A stretch of 64,000 nucleotides of DNA. Source: Ophioderma brevispina (taxonomy: Eukaryota; Echinodermata; Ophiuroidea; Amphilepidida; Ophiodermatidae). The notes under the pieces are model-generated. The model saw nothing but the letters and a program-made list of their open reading frames with translations. It did not search any database and was not told the DNA's origin. Numbering within the stretch: position 1 is the stretch's first letter; each line of letters opens with the position of its first letter. Shown here one piece after another: positions 33,025-45,078 of the stretch. The stretch lies in assembly GCA_023653785.1 (NCBI GenBank), contig JAMKCH010001598.1:1-64000 (forward strand). The letters are read 5' to 3'. Both the position numbers and the translations under genes were made by a program.

Positions 33025-35118
33025 TTAAATAAGTGGCATGAGGGTCTTTTGCATTCCCTGTTTTTGGTGCAGAAGGCGACCTCCCCTCTGAAAACCCAAT
33101 TTGCTATGTGGTAATTTTTTACCAAAACCTGGTCGTCGATGGGGTACATCACATGACCGCATAACGGAAAATGAATAGAAATCATTTGGTACATGCTGTT
33201 TTGATGTCTCCGTAGACGTCCAAGGTCAGAAATACCTTTCAAACACAAATAAATAATTAGCCTTGTGGCACAAGTGATCTGAATTTTATGAATAAACAGA
33301 TTTGAATGATTTGGGTAATTGTCAGAATTTGTATGGGTCCAAAACAACCCTACTATATAGTAAATTACACACAATTTATGATTTTATATATACTTAAATT
33401 GTAACAAGAGTGTCCACAAGAAGCGTTGGAGTTCAACGATGGATATGTCTCCACGTGCAGCGTGTCTCCAAAATGAACACACACAAAGTTTCAGAAAACT
33501 CCAAGGGTAATATATTCCGAAGGGAATCTTCTCATCCCTGAAAATAACTTTTGTCAGCTTTCAAGATGACAGGTTACATAAGTCCCTCGACGATAATAAA
33601 TTCCACAGTATATCATCTAAGATAATCACCACGAGTTCTATCTGTCCACAATTTGGAATCCTATTAATTCCCACACTTTCGGCTTCAAGACGACAGTAGA
33701 ATAATTACACACTCTGCTCACATTGGATTGACAATATAATAAATCTTGGCACTGTGTAGAGCAATGAATCTACCATTATTGTAGATAAAACTAGCTATAA
33801 CCATACTGTAAAGTATACTGATTGCAACTGCTGACGGCGAGACTTAAGCTCAACTCTCAAATATTACTGACTTCACACGATCCAGTCAAAAATAGACATT
33901 ACAACAGCATCATGCATAAACATTACCTGAATCACTAAGTCACTTTCCATATATAACGCTGTGGGGAAATCCCTGATCTTACAATGTATTGATCTCAAAC
34001 ATAAACAAGTTTCTAAGTTTAAGATCCTTGGGGAATTCCCGCACTTCGCCTATTGGGGTGTCAATCTAAACGGTGCACTTAGCAAACAACTCTTTGGGAA
34101 TCCCCTTTTCTCTCTCTTTTATAGTAAACAAAGTGGTTTTCTTCCCGTGAGAAATCTTTTTCTCAATAAAATGGAGAAAAATAATATTTTTAAAAAAGTT
34201 TATAAATCAGAAAATGGGAGGCCATATAACAAGGCTCAAAAGGGAAGTCCAAAAACCAATTTATGAATGCGCAGCAAGTTCTCCCACCCAAAAATGAAAA
34301 ATCACTTTCCCAAATGATCTTTTTCCATAACATTTGGCTCATAATATTGGGACATAAATACAATTACTTTGCTGCAATAAAAATTCGAACTGCCACCTTC
34401 CCCTCTGGAACGTTTCCTGTTTTTACTGTTTTTACAGAATGGTTCAACATCAAATTGTTTTCAAACTTGTGAAGTATTTCAGAAGTTCCTTTCATTATGT
34501 CTGAATATTTTTTATGCCATTATGTCACTTTAAGTGTGTTGATAGGACCAATCAAATGTCATAAACGTTTAAGTATTATCAGTTGAAATTTATATGTACT
34601 CTTAACTCAAGAAATGAATCCTGCTTAAACATTTTTGCAGACTATTTTCAAATGGATGTGATCATGTAAAGAACGCTTAGATAGAACCCATAGCATAAGT
34701 AGGATCCAGTCATCTATATCTCTTTCAGTACTTTAATTAAAAAACTGTTCTGAATCAGGAGTATTTGCCTATCAACTAGAGTTGGTGGTAAAGAGCAACA
34801 ATTTGACCATTACTGAATCAGTTGTTTTTTCATATAAGTTAGATAGTTCCAAATGCCCCAAATTGCACAAAGTCTGTCAAATAACCCATACGAGGAATTC
34901 AAATAATCCATCCATCAGTCTCACTATGAAATAAAGATCATTGAAAAAGTAAAATCACTGAAAATCTTAAAATGAACAGCTGAAAAAGTACCACTGGGGG
35001 AACATTGATCACTGAATCACCACGAAAAATTTTGATCCCCCCCATTTTCCCCAAAAAAACATCAGTGGGATTAGCAAGTTTCAGTGTAATTAGTGGGATG
35101 ACCTTGGACACTAATCCC
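33025..35118. other. Intronic AT-rich DNA, no gene recognised
   Basis: No supported exons. The frames at 33961-34266 are AT-rich and lack splice borders. Confidence 0.45.
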
Positions 35119-35154
35119 ACTGAAATGATCACTTTTTTCAGTGATCATTTCAGT
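35119..35154. repeat. Perfect 15-bp hairpin
   Basis: ACTGAAATGATCACT and its exact inverse AGTGATCATTTCAGT flank a six-base loop. Related ACTGA and CAGTG words recur over 34940-35180, including TCAGTGGGATTAG and CTAATCCCACTGA as a second inverted pair around it. Confidence 0.85.
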
Positions 35155-35394
35155 GTTACCTTTTTCAGTGTTCATTCAAAGATTTCGGTTGTTTTTTTTC
35201 ATATTAACACTCCCCCAATCCCCCTTCATCCCCCACCCACCCCACCAATTTCCTGCCGCACCGCCATCCATCCATTTGTTGTTAATTATTAAGCTATTTT
35301 GAAAAGTTATAAACATCACATTTTGTTATGGTAATGGCATTCTTGGCATTATTTATTTGGCAGTTACAATATCTGCTTACTTTGGGTCGCGTAG

Positions 35395-35495
35395 GCTTTG
35401 AAGAATAAACTGAAGGAAATAGGTCAGAGTGCCTTAGATCAGGGAATTAAAGCTGTTGCCGAAATTTTGCACAAGGTGACCTAGGCTTGCCACCG
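35395..35495 (+). CDS. Repeat-protein gene, module C exon, repeat 1 (frameshifted)
   Basis: After a TAG acceptor the frame reads ALKNKLKEIGQSALDQGIKA then VAEILHKV, ending near a GTATGT donor. It aligns with the clean module C (FVQQVGENADDQAVGVLLQF) at spaced Ile/Val/Ala/Leu positions of an amphipathic helix. A stop (TAG) occurs shortly before the donor in this frame, avoided by a one-base shift. The corresponding module B exon was not found between 29.3 and 35.4 kb and may be missing or too decayed. Confidence 0.5.
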
Positions 35496-37009
35496 GTATG
35501 TATCCTAGAGAGAAGAGTTTTTTATTAAGAATAAACTTTGTAACAGATTTCATGAGAGATTTGTCCAAATATTTCTCAATAGTGGAACTTGAACCTACAA
35601 CTCTCGCCAGAATTGTTCAAAGTTATTTACTGTGCGCCGAGCGTGACTTGCGTCAACACGGAAGTAATGCCGCTTGGCTTGTTTGAGTAATTGTGGGCCT
35701 CCACCATTGGTCAATCTGCATGAAGGCTACCCATATGCTCCACCTCTTTTATGCGATATTGCGCGCCTCGTTGCCCGACCTCTTGACACACTTCGACAAG
35801 GCAACTGTCAGTGGACCAATTGATATGACTGCATACTTTAAGGCCAAAAAAAAAATGTGTATTGAGTAAACCCGCTCGAAAACCCACAATTCCTGCCCGA
35901 CCCTAACTTTAAACAAAAAAAAATCGAGAAAATCGTAAGGAACACAAAGAAAAAAAACGGAAAACGCAAAAAAAAACAACAAAAAAAAATCAAGAAAAAG
36001 GCAAGGTTTTTTTGTCAGAATACGATGTACGGTGCTTCCTCTATAAAACGATCACGCATCAAAAATTTAGATCGTCAGATGCAAAATGGGTAGCCTACTA
36101 CGTACAATCGTTTCCGTGAAGGGAAAGTGTGGTTTTTGACGGGGGTTTTGAGGTTTCTGTTTGATGTTCTGAGACGTGTTGACCTCAATTCCAGGGTCTA
36201 ATTACACAAATGTTGTGCAAAATATCATAGACGAGGAAATATGGGCAGTTTTTGTCATTGAAAGTGTTAAAGGCCCGGGTGTTAAAAGCTGCCGGTACGG
36301 ACGTTGGGCCAAAAGGAATGTGTTGCTGAAGGAACAGTTACAGTGCGCGATATTGACGGACATGAACTAATCTTCGTCATTTTTTGGCGTTTTTTGTCAT
36401 TAATCCGTTGGGTGTTAGGCCTTTTTTATTCAACATATTTTTGGGAACCTCTCCCAACCAGTGTTTTGGTACATGTAATTTTGTTTTTATTATTCCTTTT
36501 CCCCCACCACCACCACGACCACTGCCAAAAATTTATAAAATTTATATTGGGGTACTTGAAGAATGTTTAGTCTTCAATTTAAATGTCCCAATGAAAGGAG
36601 GTGCTGAACCCGGGTGCGGAATAAAGGCTCTCTCCAGAGTTTCTCAAGCTTAAATTGTTTTGTCATTGTGTGATTTAGTTAGCTTGCTATGCATGGTCAC
36701 AAAAGAACAGGAAAGTGAATGTTAACAAAAAAAAAATCCAGCACCGCCCTAACCCTATTTTGCATTTACCGTTACTCTTACTACAATACAACAATTTTTT
36801 TTTTGGCCTAAGGATGAGCATGATATAAAAAGGGGCAACACAACACATTTAACTATTGTCATGGCCATTGGTTCTTCCACTAAATTTTTGTCTTGTGAAA
36901 GTTACATTTTGTTGGAATTCAGTGTCCCTTCAAATGTACCATTCACATCATCTCAAGCATTTATCTCTCAGTTCTGGAATGAACTTGTTTAAATTATTAA
37001 TACTGTCAG
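35496..37009. other. Intron, no element recognised
   Basis: A-rich and T-rich simple stretches (about 35846-36010). No supported coding. Confidence 0.45.
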
Positions 37010-37415
37010 GTCAGGTTTGCTTTGAGACTTGCTACTGGTATCCTGGTACCAGTACTACCTGTCCCAGGGCGGTCTCGCTGTTAACCCGTTCTCCCCTATC
37101 GGATTTGTAAGGAATCTGATGAGGAGGGTAGCTGTTACCCTGCTAGAATAAAAAGCGATCTACCTACAAGGGCGGTCAGCTTCTGGAGAGCTAATGGCGC
37201 CATCCAGCACATGCTGCCTTGCATGTTGGCAAAGTTGCCAAAGGCTAGGCCCACGCCGGCTAACTGTGGATTGACGTCAGAAGGGCAATTGCCGGTAACT
37301 TAAATTTTGCTCCAACAATAAATCCTCACATCAAGCCTATTCTGAGTTTGAGGTGAATCCGGCCCACCCCTCGTTTTACGGGCACAAAACCGGATTTAAA
37401 ACTTTGGTCTAACAA
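37010..37415 (+). mobile_element. SINE-like dispersed repeat with LINE-type 3' tail, copy 2
   Basis: It aligns along its length with 17340-17745 (GTACCAGTACTACCTGTCCC, CCATCCAGCACATGCTGCCT, ATAAATCCTCACA). It ends with GGGCACAAAACCGGATTTAA and a short (TAAC) tail. Confidence 0.7.
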
Positions 37416-38344
37416 CTAACTAACATTAAATATACCTTATTTGACCCTTTGCAAGTTTGCGTCACCATGCATCGGTACTACTCACTTTCATCTCGATTTA
37501 TGACCAAAACTGGATTTTAAATGTTACATCAGAAATTTTGTGATGACAGAACGCCCCTATTCAGAGAATTACTTTCCGGAAATTCCCTGGATTTTCCGGA
37601 TGTTAGGCCATATAAAAAAAACATTCTGGAATTGGAAAAAAAAATGAGATCAAGTGTCAATGATAAAGGTAATAAACTGCTATCAGACCAAAGTTTTAAA
37701 GTACCAATTTATTAGATAAGGGTCTTGTGCCTTAAAATCGCATAAGAAAATATGTTCCCGGAACTTCACCGGATGCTACACTAAAATTTGTCGGCTTCCA
37801 TCAAGTTCAAATTGGGATTTTCAGGAAATGGGACTCCTCCTTTTGTTACATCTGTCTCCTTTTTCATCAAATAGTAAATTAACAAGATTTGGAAATAAAA
37901 GCGTTCAATGAAATTTATACGACTCAGTTTACTGACCTTGAATTTGATCAGGTTTTGTAATGTAGCACAATAACTACTTAAAGAGTTCCCATAGATACTC
38001 TACAGATTATAACACCTGAGTAAATAATCATGTAAATAATTATTATGTAATCATGCATCGTTCCTAATCACGTGTTTTTTGTGTGTTGGAAGTCTTTCAA
38101 AGCCTGATAATTTTGATAGAGTCCAAAATCCATCATCATTAGGACATAGCTTTTCAGAACTAATGACAAATAACTTTATTCCATCTATGAACTAGACACC
38201 AAATTCAATCAAACTAGTTACTGGTTAACTACCACCTACCTACCCAAAAATAAACAGGCCTTTTATCCATCTGCCCGTTTAACTAAAAGGCCTCTTGGGG
38301 GAAAATAATAACACCGTTGAAGTCTTTAAAACTTTCTTTTGCAG

Positions 38345-38409
38345 GATGTTTTAAGTGATACCAACCATGCCCTAGGCCAGACACAATGAGTGAAGCAGAG
38401 ATCACACAG
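38345..38409 (+). CDS. Repeat-protein gene, possible module C second part, repeat 1
   Basis: Acceptor CTTTCTTTTGCAG. The first frame reads DVLSDTNHALGQT then a stop; the length and position resemble the small exon at 52451 that completes module C in repeat 3. The other frame (MSEAEITQVLMDRELDTTG) runs further downstream. The donor (CACAG|GTTCTT) is weak. Confidence 0.3.
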
Positions 38410-39309
38410 GTTCTTATGGATCGTGAGCTAGACACAACAGGCACCAGAGAAGAAAGCAGAGCAATTAGAAACTGATGACCGCAGTAGTATTTGTAACTGA
38501 CTCCGGTAATTGTCCGCTTTACTTTGATATGAAAATGTGTCAGAATTCAGGGGTTGTAATTCTACTTAGGGTCTATGTCCCAAAACACAATCATGATATG
38601 TTTTTCAATGGCTGTATTTATTTCATTATTGTGTAATTGTGTACACAATGAATGCACACAAATTGAGACCATTTTTTCTATACTGGAAAATCTGTTTGCT
38701 ATATAAAACATTTTATCCTAAGAAAAAGTCCCATAGAAAAACATTTTTGCCAAACCTTTGCTGTAATAAAAGAATTCAATTGCTATAACAAATATTGTGT
38801 CCTATAGAAAATATTTTTGCCCAATAGAAAAAAAAATGCTATTTAGAAGACCATTTCTACCATTTTATCCAGTTCCAAAGCCTGGAATGTCACTCACTTG
38901 GTTTATTAACTGGGTTGGCATTTTTGTGTCATTCTGCAGAAATAATATCAAACTTAGTTTTAGCCCCTGTTTTACATCAAAACCAGTGGAGCAAATCATT
39001 TGGGGGTTTTGGACCTAACACCTATAAAAATATTTTGCTCTTTTCATTTCAAAATTAATATTTGTCTTTTAATCGCATCTTTGTCTTTTTTTTAGTTGGT
39101 GGGGGGGTTGGGAATACACTCATTAAGGTTGCCTTGCTGGACCAAAATCAAATCTTTCATCCGACTTTACTTTTTGAACGGGTAAATTTGAAAGTGTTCT
39201 TTCAACACCTCAGAGTCAAATTGGCATAGCTATTACCACTGACTTGAGTATATAGCCCACCTTTGAGTATACCCCATCGATAACTCCTATTGACTTGGCG
39301 CCAATTTGT
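38410..39309. other. Intron, nothing recognised
   Basis: AT-rich sequence with repeated CCTATAGAAAA-type words around 38730-38830. No coding. Confidence 0.4.
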
Positions 39310-39490
39310 GTATACGTTAAGTAGTAGTAAATGTAATAAATCCAAAGTTTTAATCCGGTTTTGTCCCCCGTTAACGAGTTACCGGTCACCTCACCTCGCA
39401 GCAACCGCCCTTGCTTCTCCTTCCACTTCACCCAATTCAGTGCGTCCTCCATCCTCAACCCAACCCTCCTCTCTCCTCTCATTATAGCAC
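39310..39490 (-). pseudogene. LINE 3' end fragment (minus strand)
   Basis: On the minus strand the peptide RVGLRMEDALNWVKWKEKQG matches the extreme C-terminus found after reverse transcriptase in a common class of non-LTR retrotransposons. It is followed by the 3' tail (GACAAAACCGGATTAAAAC, inverted here) and TAC/TACT-type repeats. It is truncated at its 5' side and adjacent to a second tail at 39540-39655. Confidence 0.6.
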
Positions 39491-39539
39491 ATAAGTCAGT
39501 GGCCTTTAGAGTGCATCCCAAATGCACGCAGGTCATTTG

Positions 39540-39655
39540 GAAGTAGTAAGTATAAAACCAAAGTTTTAAATCCGGTTTTGTTCCCCGCAACCGGGGGTGG
39601 CCGATTCACCTCACATTCGTAGCAATCGCCCTTACCCCTTGGAAGCCATCTAAAA
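39540..39655 (-). mobile_element. LINE/SINE 3' tail fragment (minus strand)
   Basis: The minus strand carries GGTGAATCGGCCACCCCCGG and GGAACAAAACCGGATTTAAA then a TACT-rich tail, the same 3' end as at 17.7, 37.4 and 47.0 kb. It ends abruptly near TGGCTTCCAAGGGG. Confidence 0.6.
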
Positions 39656-40255
39656 AGAATACCAGCAAAGACTAGGCTTGTTTGGACTAATTTAAAGTGC
39701 TTTTCACATTGATTCTGAATATACCCTGGAACATTAATAATTTTGACCTTTTGAATAAAAAATTGACAAATTTTAAATTTGATCATTGATCACCTGAATT
39801 CGTTTGCCACAGTAAGTACCTGATTATGTCCCCACTATAATTTTGGCTACTCCAAATTGGGCTGTTATATCTCTTCTTGGATTTGAGTTGACTAATGTTT
39901 TCTATTGACAGAGGGGGCTGTAGTCTAAAATGGACCTCACTTAGACTCGTTTTAAACCAGGGTTAGTCCTACAAGGTGGAACTTTTTTTTCCTTCCACAT
40001 ACTTTGAAAATGTGCTGTACTGTAAGAACATTCCTCAATGGGATGGGGCCATTTTGCCCTTACGGTGAGTAATTTGCTCTGTTTACTTTAACTTTCACAG
40101 TAACTTTGAAGAAAAAAGATCCCTTTTGGTAGGACTAACCGCTAGTTTATTCCCAGGTCTAAAGTTAGACTCCTTTCAGAATACCAGCCATAAAGAGGTT
40201 TCAAGGGTATAATGTAATTATGCCTCCCTATTTAATAACATTGCTTACTATACAG

Positions 40256-40491
40256 ATTGCCAACGATTGGACTTCACTCATACACTGCAGTCTCTGCCCG
40301 CATGTTGCCAAAACGGTTTACTGTTCCCTTGCCATTGACTGCTTGCGTCTTGACTGCTGCCTCAACATCGATCTAGAGGGGACTTCCCAAGGTCCTTCCG
40401 TACTTACGTTGAATTAGATGCCTGCGACCATATCTTCAAGGTTGTTCCATAATTTGCTGTACAGTTCTGTTACTTTCGGTGAATATTTGGG
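40256..40491 (+). CDS. Repeat-protein gene, module A exon, repeat 2 (frameshifted)
   Basis: The acceptor is ACTATACAG and the donor TTTGGG|GTATGT. Reading across frames gives CQRLDFTHTLQSLPACC, then DCLRLDCCLNIDLEGTSQ, then RSFRTYVELDACDHIFKVV and a hydrophobic end before TTTGG-G. The motifs DxCLxxxCCxxxDL and (V/F)xxDACxxxxxV align with the clean A module at 45079. At least two indels are needed. It ends one base into a Gly codon, compatible with the phase of the following module B exon at 42147. Confidence 0.65.
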
Positions 40492-41090
40492 GTATGTATG
40501 TGAAACTTGTAAAAAAAAAAAATATTTTGTTTGTTTACTGTAAAATGAAAATGTACATCCTGCATGTATTTTCCATCTTCCTCCACGGACTTTTACTTTG
40601 CAGTGGAACTACATTCAGGTTGGAATATTATAATAATCTCACATTTCATGAGCTCCCTCTCAAGTTGTTTTCTTGATGTTTGGCCAGTTTTGGTACCATT
40701 GGATTCGTTTTCAATGAACAAACTCCCTCATATTGGTTAAGCTGGAATGATAAGCACAAAATAGGTCACATTGTGAACAATTGTGACCCTGGGTCACATT
40801 GACCCGAATGAAAAATTTATGGCATAAATTAGGATTTTATGGAATAAAGTCCCACATCACCATGTATCTTTTGTTTTATGTAAATTTGCTGCCTTCATCA
40901 GGGTCGACCAGTGACCCTTGGTTTCAAAAGGGCCACACCAAATATGACGATTTTGGGGGGTAAATATTCTGGATTTTTTTTGTCTTAAAGGTTAAATTGG
41001 TAACCTTTAAGTGGTATATAATCTTCATTTAAGACCAAATAAGAAAAACAAATGTCATATTTCTCCACAAATTACACATTATTGTATTAA
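40492..41090. other. Intron, GGTCACA-rich stretch
   Basis: It includes several GGTCACATTG and GTGACCC words around 40765-40930. No coding or clear borders. Confidence 0.4.
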
Positions 41091-41440
41091 GGGCCGACTC
41101 AGAGATTTCGAAATATATTCATTTTGTATAGTAATTAAAAATAATCATCTAGAGCTAAAGATAGTCACATAAAATCATAAATGCTTAATTCCAAAATTTG
41201 AGATGAATGGGATTTTTCGTTTTCATACAGTAAAAATTGATGCGCAGTACAACATTGCCATAACATAACAAAAATTCCGGATCCGGAATTTTATAACAAA
41301 GTTGTGATTTTCTGTATGAAGGACTTTGATTTGAGCTTAGTTATTTCACACAGTAATTATTACGTGGACAAGCATTATGCAAAAACATGATTTGTTTGAA
41401 AATTGAGTGCGCCCTCATCGGGAAATCTCTGAGTCAGCCT
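41091..41440. mobile_element. TTAA-type MITE
   Basis: The element is flanked by TTAA at 41087-41090 and 41441-41444. Terminal inverted repeats GGGCCGACTCAGAGATTTC and (inverted) AGGCTGACTCAGAGATTTCC match over about 19 bases. The interior of about 310 bases is AT-rich and non-coding. Confidence 0.8.
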
Positions 41441-41718
41441 TTAACTACACAGCTGTAGTAGGCCAACTTGTCCATTTCTTCACTTCAGGATGTAACCCCT
41501 CTCTGCCCACCAACCCACTAACCCACTATTGTAGAACATGCAGAGCACATCCCAAAAACATTTAACTGATCACAATGCTGGTTGGAATTAGAGGCATGTG
41601 ATGCATTTAAAGTGACAAAGTGTCGCAATATTTTTGGCTAAGATTGCAATTATTAAGCCTCTTTCATAAAATGCTAGATTTTTGTGTTGTCTGCAAGAGG
41701 GCACATCCGGATTGCTTT

Positions 41719-41752
41719 GGTAGTGTGTGTGTCTGTGTATGTGTGTGTGTAT
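41719..41752. repeat. (GT)n microsatellite
   Basis: Imperfect GT dinucleotide run interrupted by CT and AT. Confidence 0.9.
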
Positions 41753-41929
41753 CTGTTGGTCTGTCTGTGGTAATATCCCAAAACATAATTACCCACTGTT
41801 TCCACATATGTTCACGCATTTTCATGGCACTGGCATGAAATGGTCCTTGGGTAGTGCCCCACAAGTTACCCCTCTCAAGAGTGGGGTAAAAGGTCATTAG
41901 AGGTCACGGCCCCAAAATGGTCAGATTTA

Positions 41930-42095
41930 TCTAATTGTTTGGTGTATCGACATGTGTCAATCGATTTTCATGACATTTGGATACCATGGTCCTTGGATAG
42001 TGCCCCACGTGTTGGTGACCTCATGTGACCTTAGCCCCTATTCACAAACCGCAATGGCAGACAACACAAGCGTTTGGTGAACGCTGTATTTTCTT
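41930..42095 (+). repeat. Dispersed repeat adjacent to exon, copy 1
   Basis: It aligns with 51300-51460: TTTTCATGACATTTGGATAC, TTGGTGACCTCATGTGAC and AACGCTGTATTTT-like sequence are shared. Both copies lie shortly upstream of module exons of the same gene (B at 42147, C at 51499). Confidence 0.7.
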
Positions 42096-42146
42096 TATAT
42101 AGCAAGTGATTGATGAATTTTTTTTTTTTTGATTGTGTCAATTTAG

Positions 42147-42353
42147 GAACACCAGTGACAAAAGAAATTGGGTCTGCAGGAGCTGTAACATTAAGCTACA
42201 CCTTGGACAGGAATACAGATCCTGATGAATTCATAATAGATTTTGGCTTCAAAGTTTGCCCTGATCCAGATGATTGCATTGAATATAATGTATTTGATGG
42301 ATACACATTTCCACAACCGTCTTGTAACAGTAATTTCAGTCTAGCACTCCCTG
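42147..42353 (+). CDS. Repeat-protein gene, module B exon, repeat 2
   Basis: A clean 207-nt exon (acceptor GTCAATTTAG, donor CCTG|GTAAGT), phase 1 at both ends. Peptide: TPVTKEIGSAGAVTLSYTLD, then an Asp/Phe-rich strand segment (DEFIIDFGFKVCPDPDDCIE), then FPQPSCNSNFSLALPG. Alternating hydrophobic strands and three Cys suggest a disulphide-bonded beta-rich extracellular domain; that is inference. It has exactly the length of the module B exon at 50996 and aligns with it (LDFGxxxCxPxxxxC ... C ... LPx). It is preceded by module A at 40256 and followed by module C at 44777. No known domain name can be assigned. Confidence 0.8.
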
Positions 42354-42386
42354 GTAAGTTCAGATTGTCTGACTGTAAGTATAAAC

Positions 42387-42573
42387 CAGGGGTTCTCAAT
42401 TATTTTAGCTGAAGGGCCAGAGAATGCCGAACATATTTGAAAGTTCCCTACTTGAGAGCCAAATGCACCTGAATTTCTTATGTTTTCCTTTATATTTTTT
42501 AGCAAGTTGAAGGCCAAAAATCAATGGTAGGCAGGCCAGATTTGGCCCACGTTCCACCTATTGAGAACCCCTT
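42387..42573. mobile_element. hAT-type MITE with 8-bp target duplication
   Basis: Terminal inverted repeats CAGGGGTTCTCAA and TTGAGAACCCCTT bound 187 bases. The perfect 8-bp direct repeat GTATAAAC flanks the element (42379-42386 and 42574-42581), as hAT transposases produce. Internal GGGCCAGA and TTTGGCCCAC sub-terminal words resemble Charlie/MER5-like hAT elements. It is non-coding and lies 33 bases inside the intron after module B. Confidence 0.9.
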
Positions 42574-42599
42574 GTATAAACCATAATGAGAACACGATT

Positions 42600-43410
42600 A
42601 CAACTTAAGTATGAGCATTATGTGGTTGCAGTATATGACTACATGTTTTAGTATGAATATGTGGTTGCAATATGAATATGAGTACATGGTTTCACTTTAA
42701 GCATGTGATTGCAGTATGAATATGATTACATGGTTTCACTTTAAGCATATGGTTGCAGTATCGATATCAGTACATGGTTTCACTTTAAGCATGTGGTTAC
42801 AGTATGAGTACATGGTTTTAGTGTGAGCATGTGGTTGCAGTAGGATATGATTACATGGTTTCACTGTAAGCATGTGGTTGCAGTATGAATGAGTATATGT
42901 GATGTGATCTGGGAAAACCCATCGCATGTCGCACAGGACAGTTTTGAAAAAATAAAGAAAATACCTTAAAATCTGTTATGTTGTACTTAATTTTTTGTCA
43001 GATTGTATAAGGCATAACTTTTGATATGTGTATCATAGAAGAAAGAAGTAAAAAGTTATGGAAACTTTATATTTCAAACTTTGCAATGATAGTCTAAACT
43101 CAAAATATAAATTTTGCACCATGTGGCGGGTTTTCCCAGATCGCATCACATATGGTTTCAAAATGAGAATGAGTAGTTGAGTACACGGTTTCAGTGTGAG
43201 TTTCTGAAGACTGATTCTCTTCCACATGCATCAACCACATGCTCACAGTGAAACCATTTCAGTATGAGCATGTGGTTGCAGTATGAATATGATTACATGG
43301 TTTCACTGTGAGCATATGCTTGCAGTATGAATATGAGTAAATGGTTTCAAAATGTAAATGAGTAGTTGAGTACATCATGGTTCCGGTATGAGTTTCTAGA
43401 CTATTGAAGA
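42600..43410. repeat. ~44-bp minisatellite interrupted by a MITE
   Basis: Diverged copies of a unit like GCATGTGGTTGCAGTATGAA followed by TATGATTACATGGTTTCACT run from about 42613 to 42895. They resume from 43152 to about 43400 after an inserted element. An inverted copy (ACCACATGCTCACAGTGAAA) lies near 43233. Confidence 0.85.
42897..43152. mobile_element. MITE inserted in the minisatellite
   Basis: Terminal inverted repeats ATGTGATGTGATCTGGGAAA and, inverted, ATGTGATGCGATCTGGGAAA (continuing ACCC) bound about 255 bp. The minisatellite phase is interrupted exactly here. A short TA-type target duplication is likely. The interior is AT-rich and non-coding. Confidence 0.8.
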
Positions 43411-44776
43411 CTGATTCTCTTCAGTCCAACCTCTTTTCTTACCATGGTGCTGATAAAATAAAATAGCTTATTTATAGCCAATTGTTGGGAATTTCTCAAG
43501 GTGTTAAACACAATATTTTTGTGTTTATGATTTTTGCAGGGTCTAGTAACAAGTATTACATATAACTAATTTTGACATGACTTTAATTTTGCATTTCCAC
43601 ACCAAATCACAAAAGATCATATGAAAATAAAACTCCTGCCACAGCTGTTTGACCCCATGCAAATTGTCTCTTTTATTTTTAGAGCAATTTTAAGCAATGG
43701 CGACACAATTTTGACAACTGATATAAGTAGGGACATGCAAGAGCTATTACCTCCGCAAAAATCAGAAAATTCCATTGCGGGAATCTTGCCATATAGGCCT
43801 ACAAAGGTCATAACTTGTATATTATAGTGCCCTCTATATGCCTATTTCCCATAGAAAGATGTGTAAAACTAGATTTTTATGAAAAATAATATTTGCCTGC
43901 AATGAAAATTAATCAAATTTACACAGGATGTAGTTAGTGGCATAAATACTCCAAATTATTTTGTCAAAAGTGTGTCGCCGTTGATATTTTTTGTTTAATT
44001 CTCGTTTTGTCATAATAAATGAAACTTTCAAACAGCTGTGCTGCAAAAATGAAGGCTTATACCGATGCACCTGTCAAGCATATGTTTCTTTATATTCTGA
44101 ACCAAAGAAGGGGAGTCCTAACCATTCTCATATGAGTATTATAAAGCATTTGATATATGTTAGCAAGCTACCTGCTGATTGGTCAATATGGAACTTGTGT
44201 GATTTCTTGAGCCAATGGGCAACATGGTAAGAATGGTGGTAGGGCTGAAGAGGACTAGAGTTTAAATATTTGGCAGCCGCATTTTAACTGGTTATTGAAA
44301 TGACAATGATACATTACAATACGGCGGGATTTACAATACACCTAATTACCAAAGGATGCTAGGCACAGTGAAAAAAAAAAGAAATGAAGAAGAACACAGC
44401 TAGGAATCGTGAAATTTATGGGTCTTGAGAAGTTTTTTGAAAGAACTAAGTCTGACAGCCTGTCTAATGTACAATGGCAGGCTATTCCACAGACGGGGGC
44501 AGGGGTGTTTATTCTTCTGTTACGCGTTTTGGATCTATGACCATTTGGGGAAGAATTTGATGCTTAGTTGATTGGAACAAATGTTAAATTTGGGGAAGAA
44601 TTGGGCGGATGAATTATTGCAAGGAAGGGAAACACTTCTGATTTTCTGGAGAAATAGACACCCCTGGACGAGGGGCAAAAATAGACAAAGCCCAATCACC
44701 AAACTGTGGGATCTGTGGACACTTCCTTTCCAAAATGACCCTTGAATCAAATTTAATGACTGTTCTTTGTCAACAG
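43411..44776. other. Intron, nothing further recognised
   Basis: AT-rich with no bordered repeats or exons supported. Confidence 0.4.
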
Positions 44777-44920
44777 GTGGATACTCCTTCGCAGACTTCG
44801 TACAACAGGTTGGGGAAAATGCTGATGACCAGGCAGTAGGAGTACTCTTACAGTTCCTGAATCTAAAGGACAAAATTAGCCTAACACCTTGCAGTACAGA
44901 TGAAATTGATGCGTTGAATC
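44777..44920 (+). CDS. Repeat-protein gene, module C exon, repeat 2
   Basis: A clean 144-nt exon (acceptor TTTGTCAACAG, donor AATC|GTAAGT), phase 1 at both ends. The peptide starts GYSFADFVQQVGENADDQAV and continues with GVLLQFLNL ... PCSTDEIDALN. The first part is a probable amphipathic helix, the second a short linker with one Cys. Joining to the next exon completes a Gln codon (C + AA) before the first Cys of module A. In other repeats the same module is split in two by a phase-0 intron (51499 and 52451), so this repeat has lost, or never gained, that intron. Confidence 0.8.
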
Positions 44921-45078
44921 GTAAGTCACTTACATTGACTGTGATCAGTCACTTGCGAGCATGTGAAATTTTCAAAATTCTCGAATTTTTATTGAAGATC
45001 AGATTGTTTGGAAACCCGAGACACTTTTTTGCATGACTGCCATCTATCACCTAAGCTTGTCATCAAATTTCATTTCAG

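Noticed and set aside
41620..41897. Open frames over the GT microsatellite
   Set aside because: They translate simple sequence and have no splice borders.
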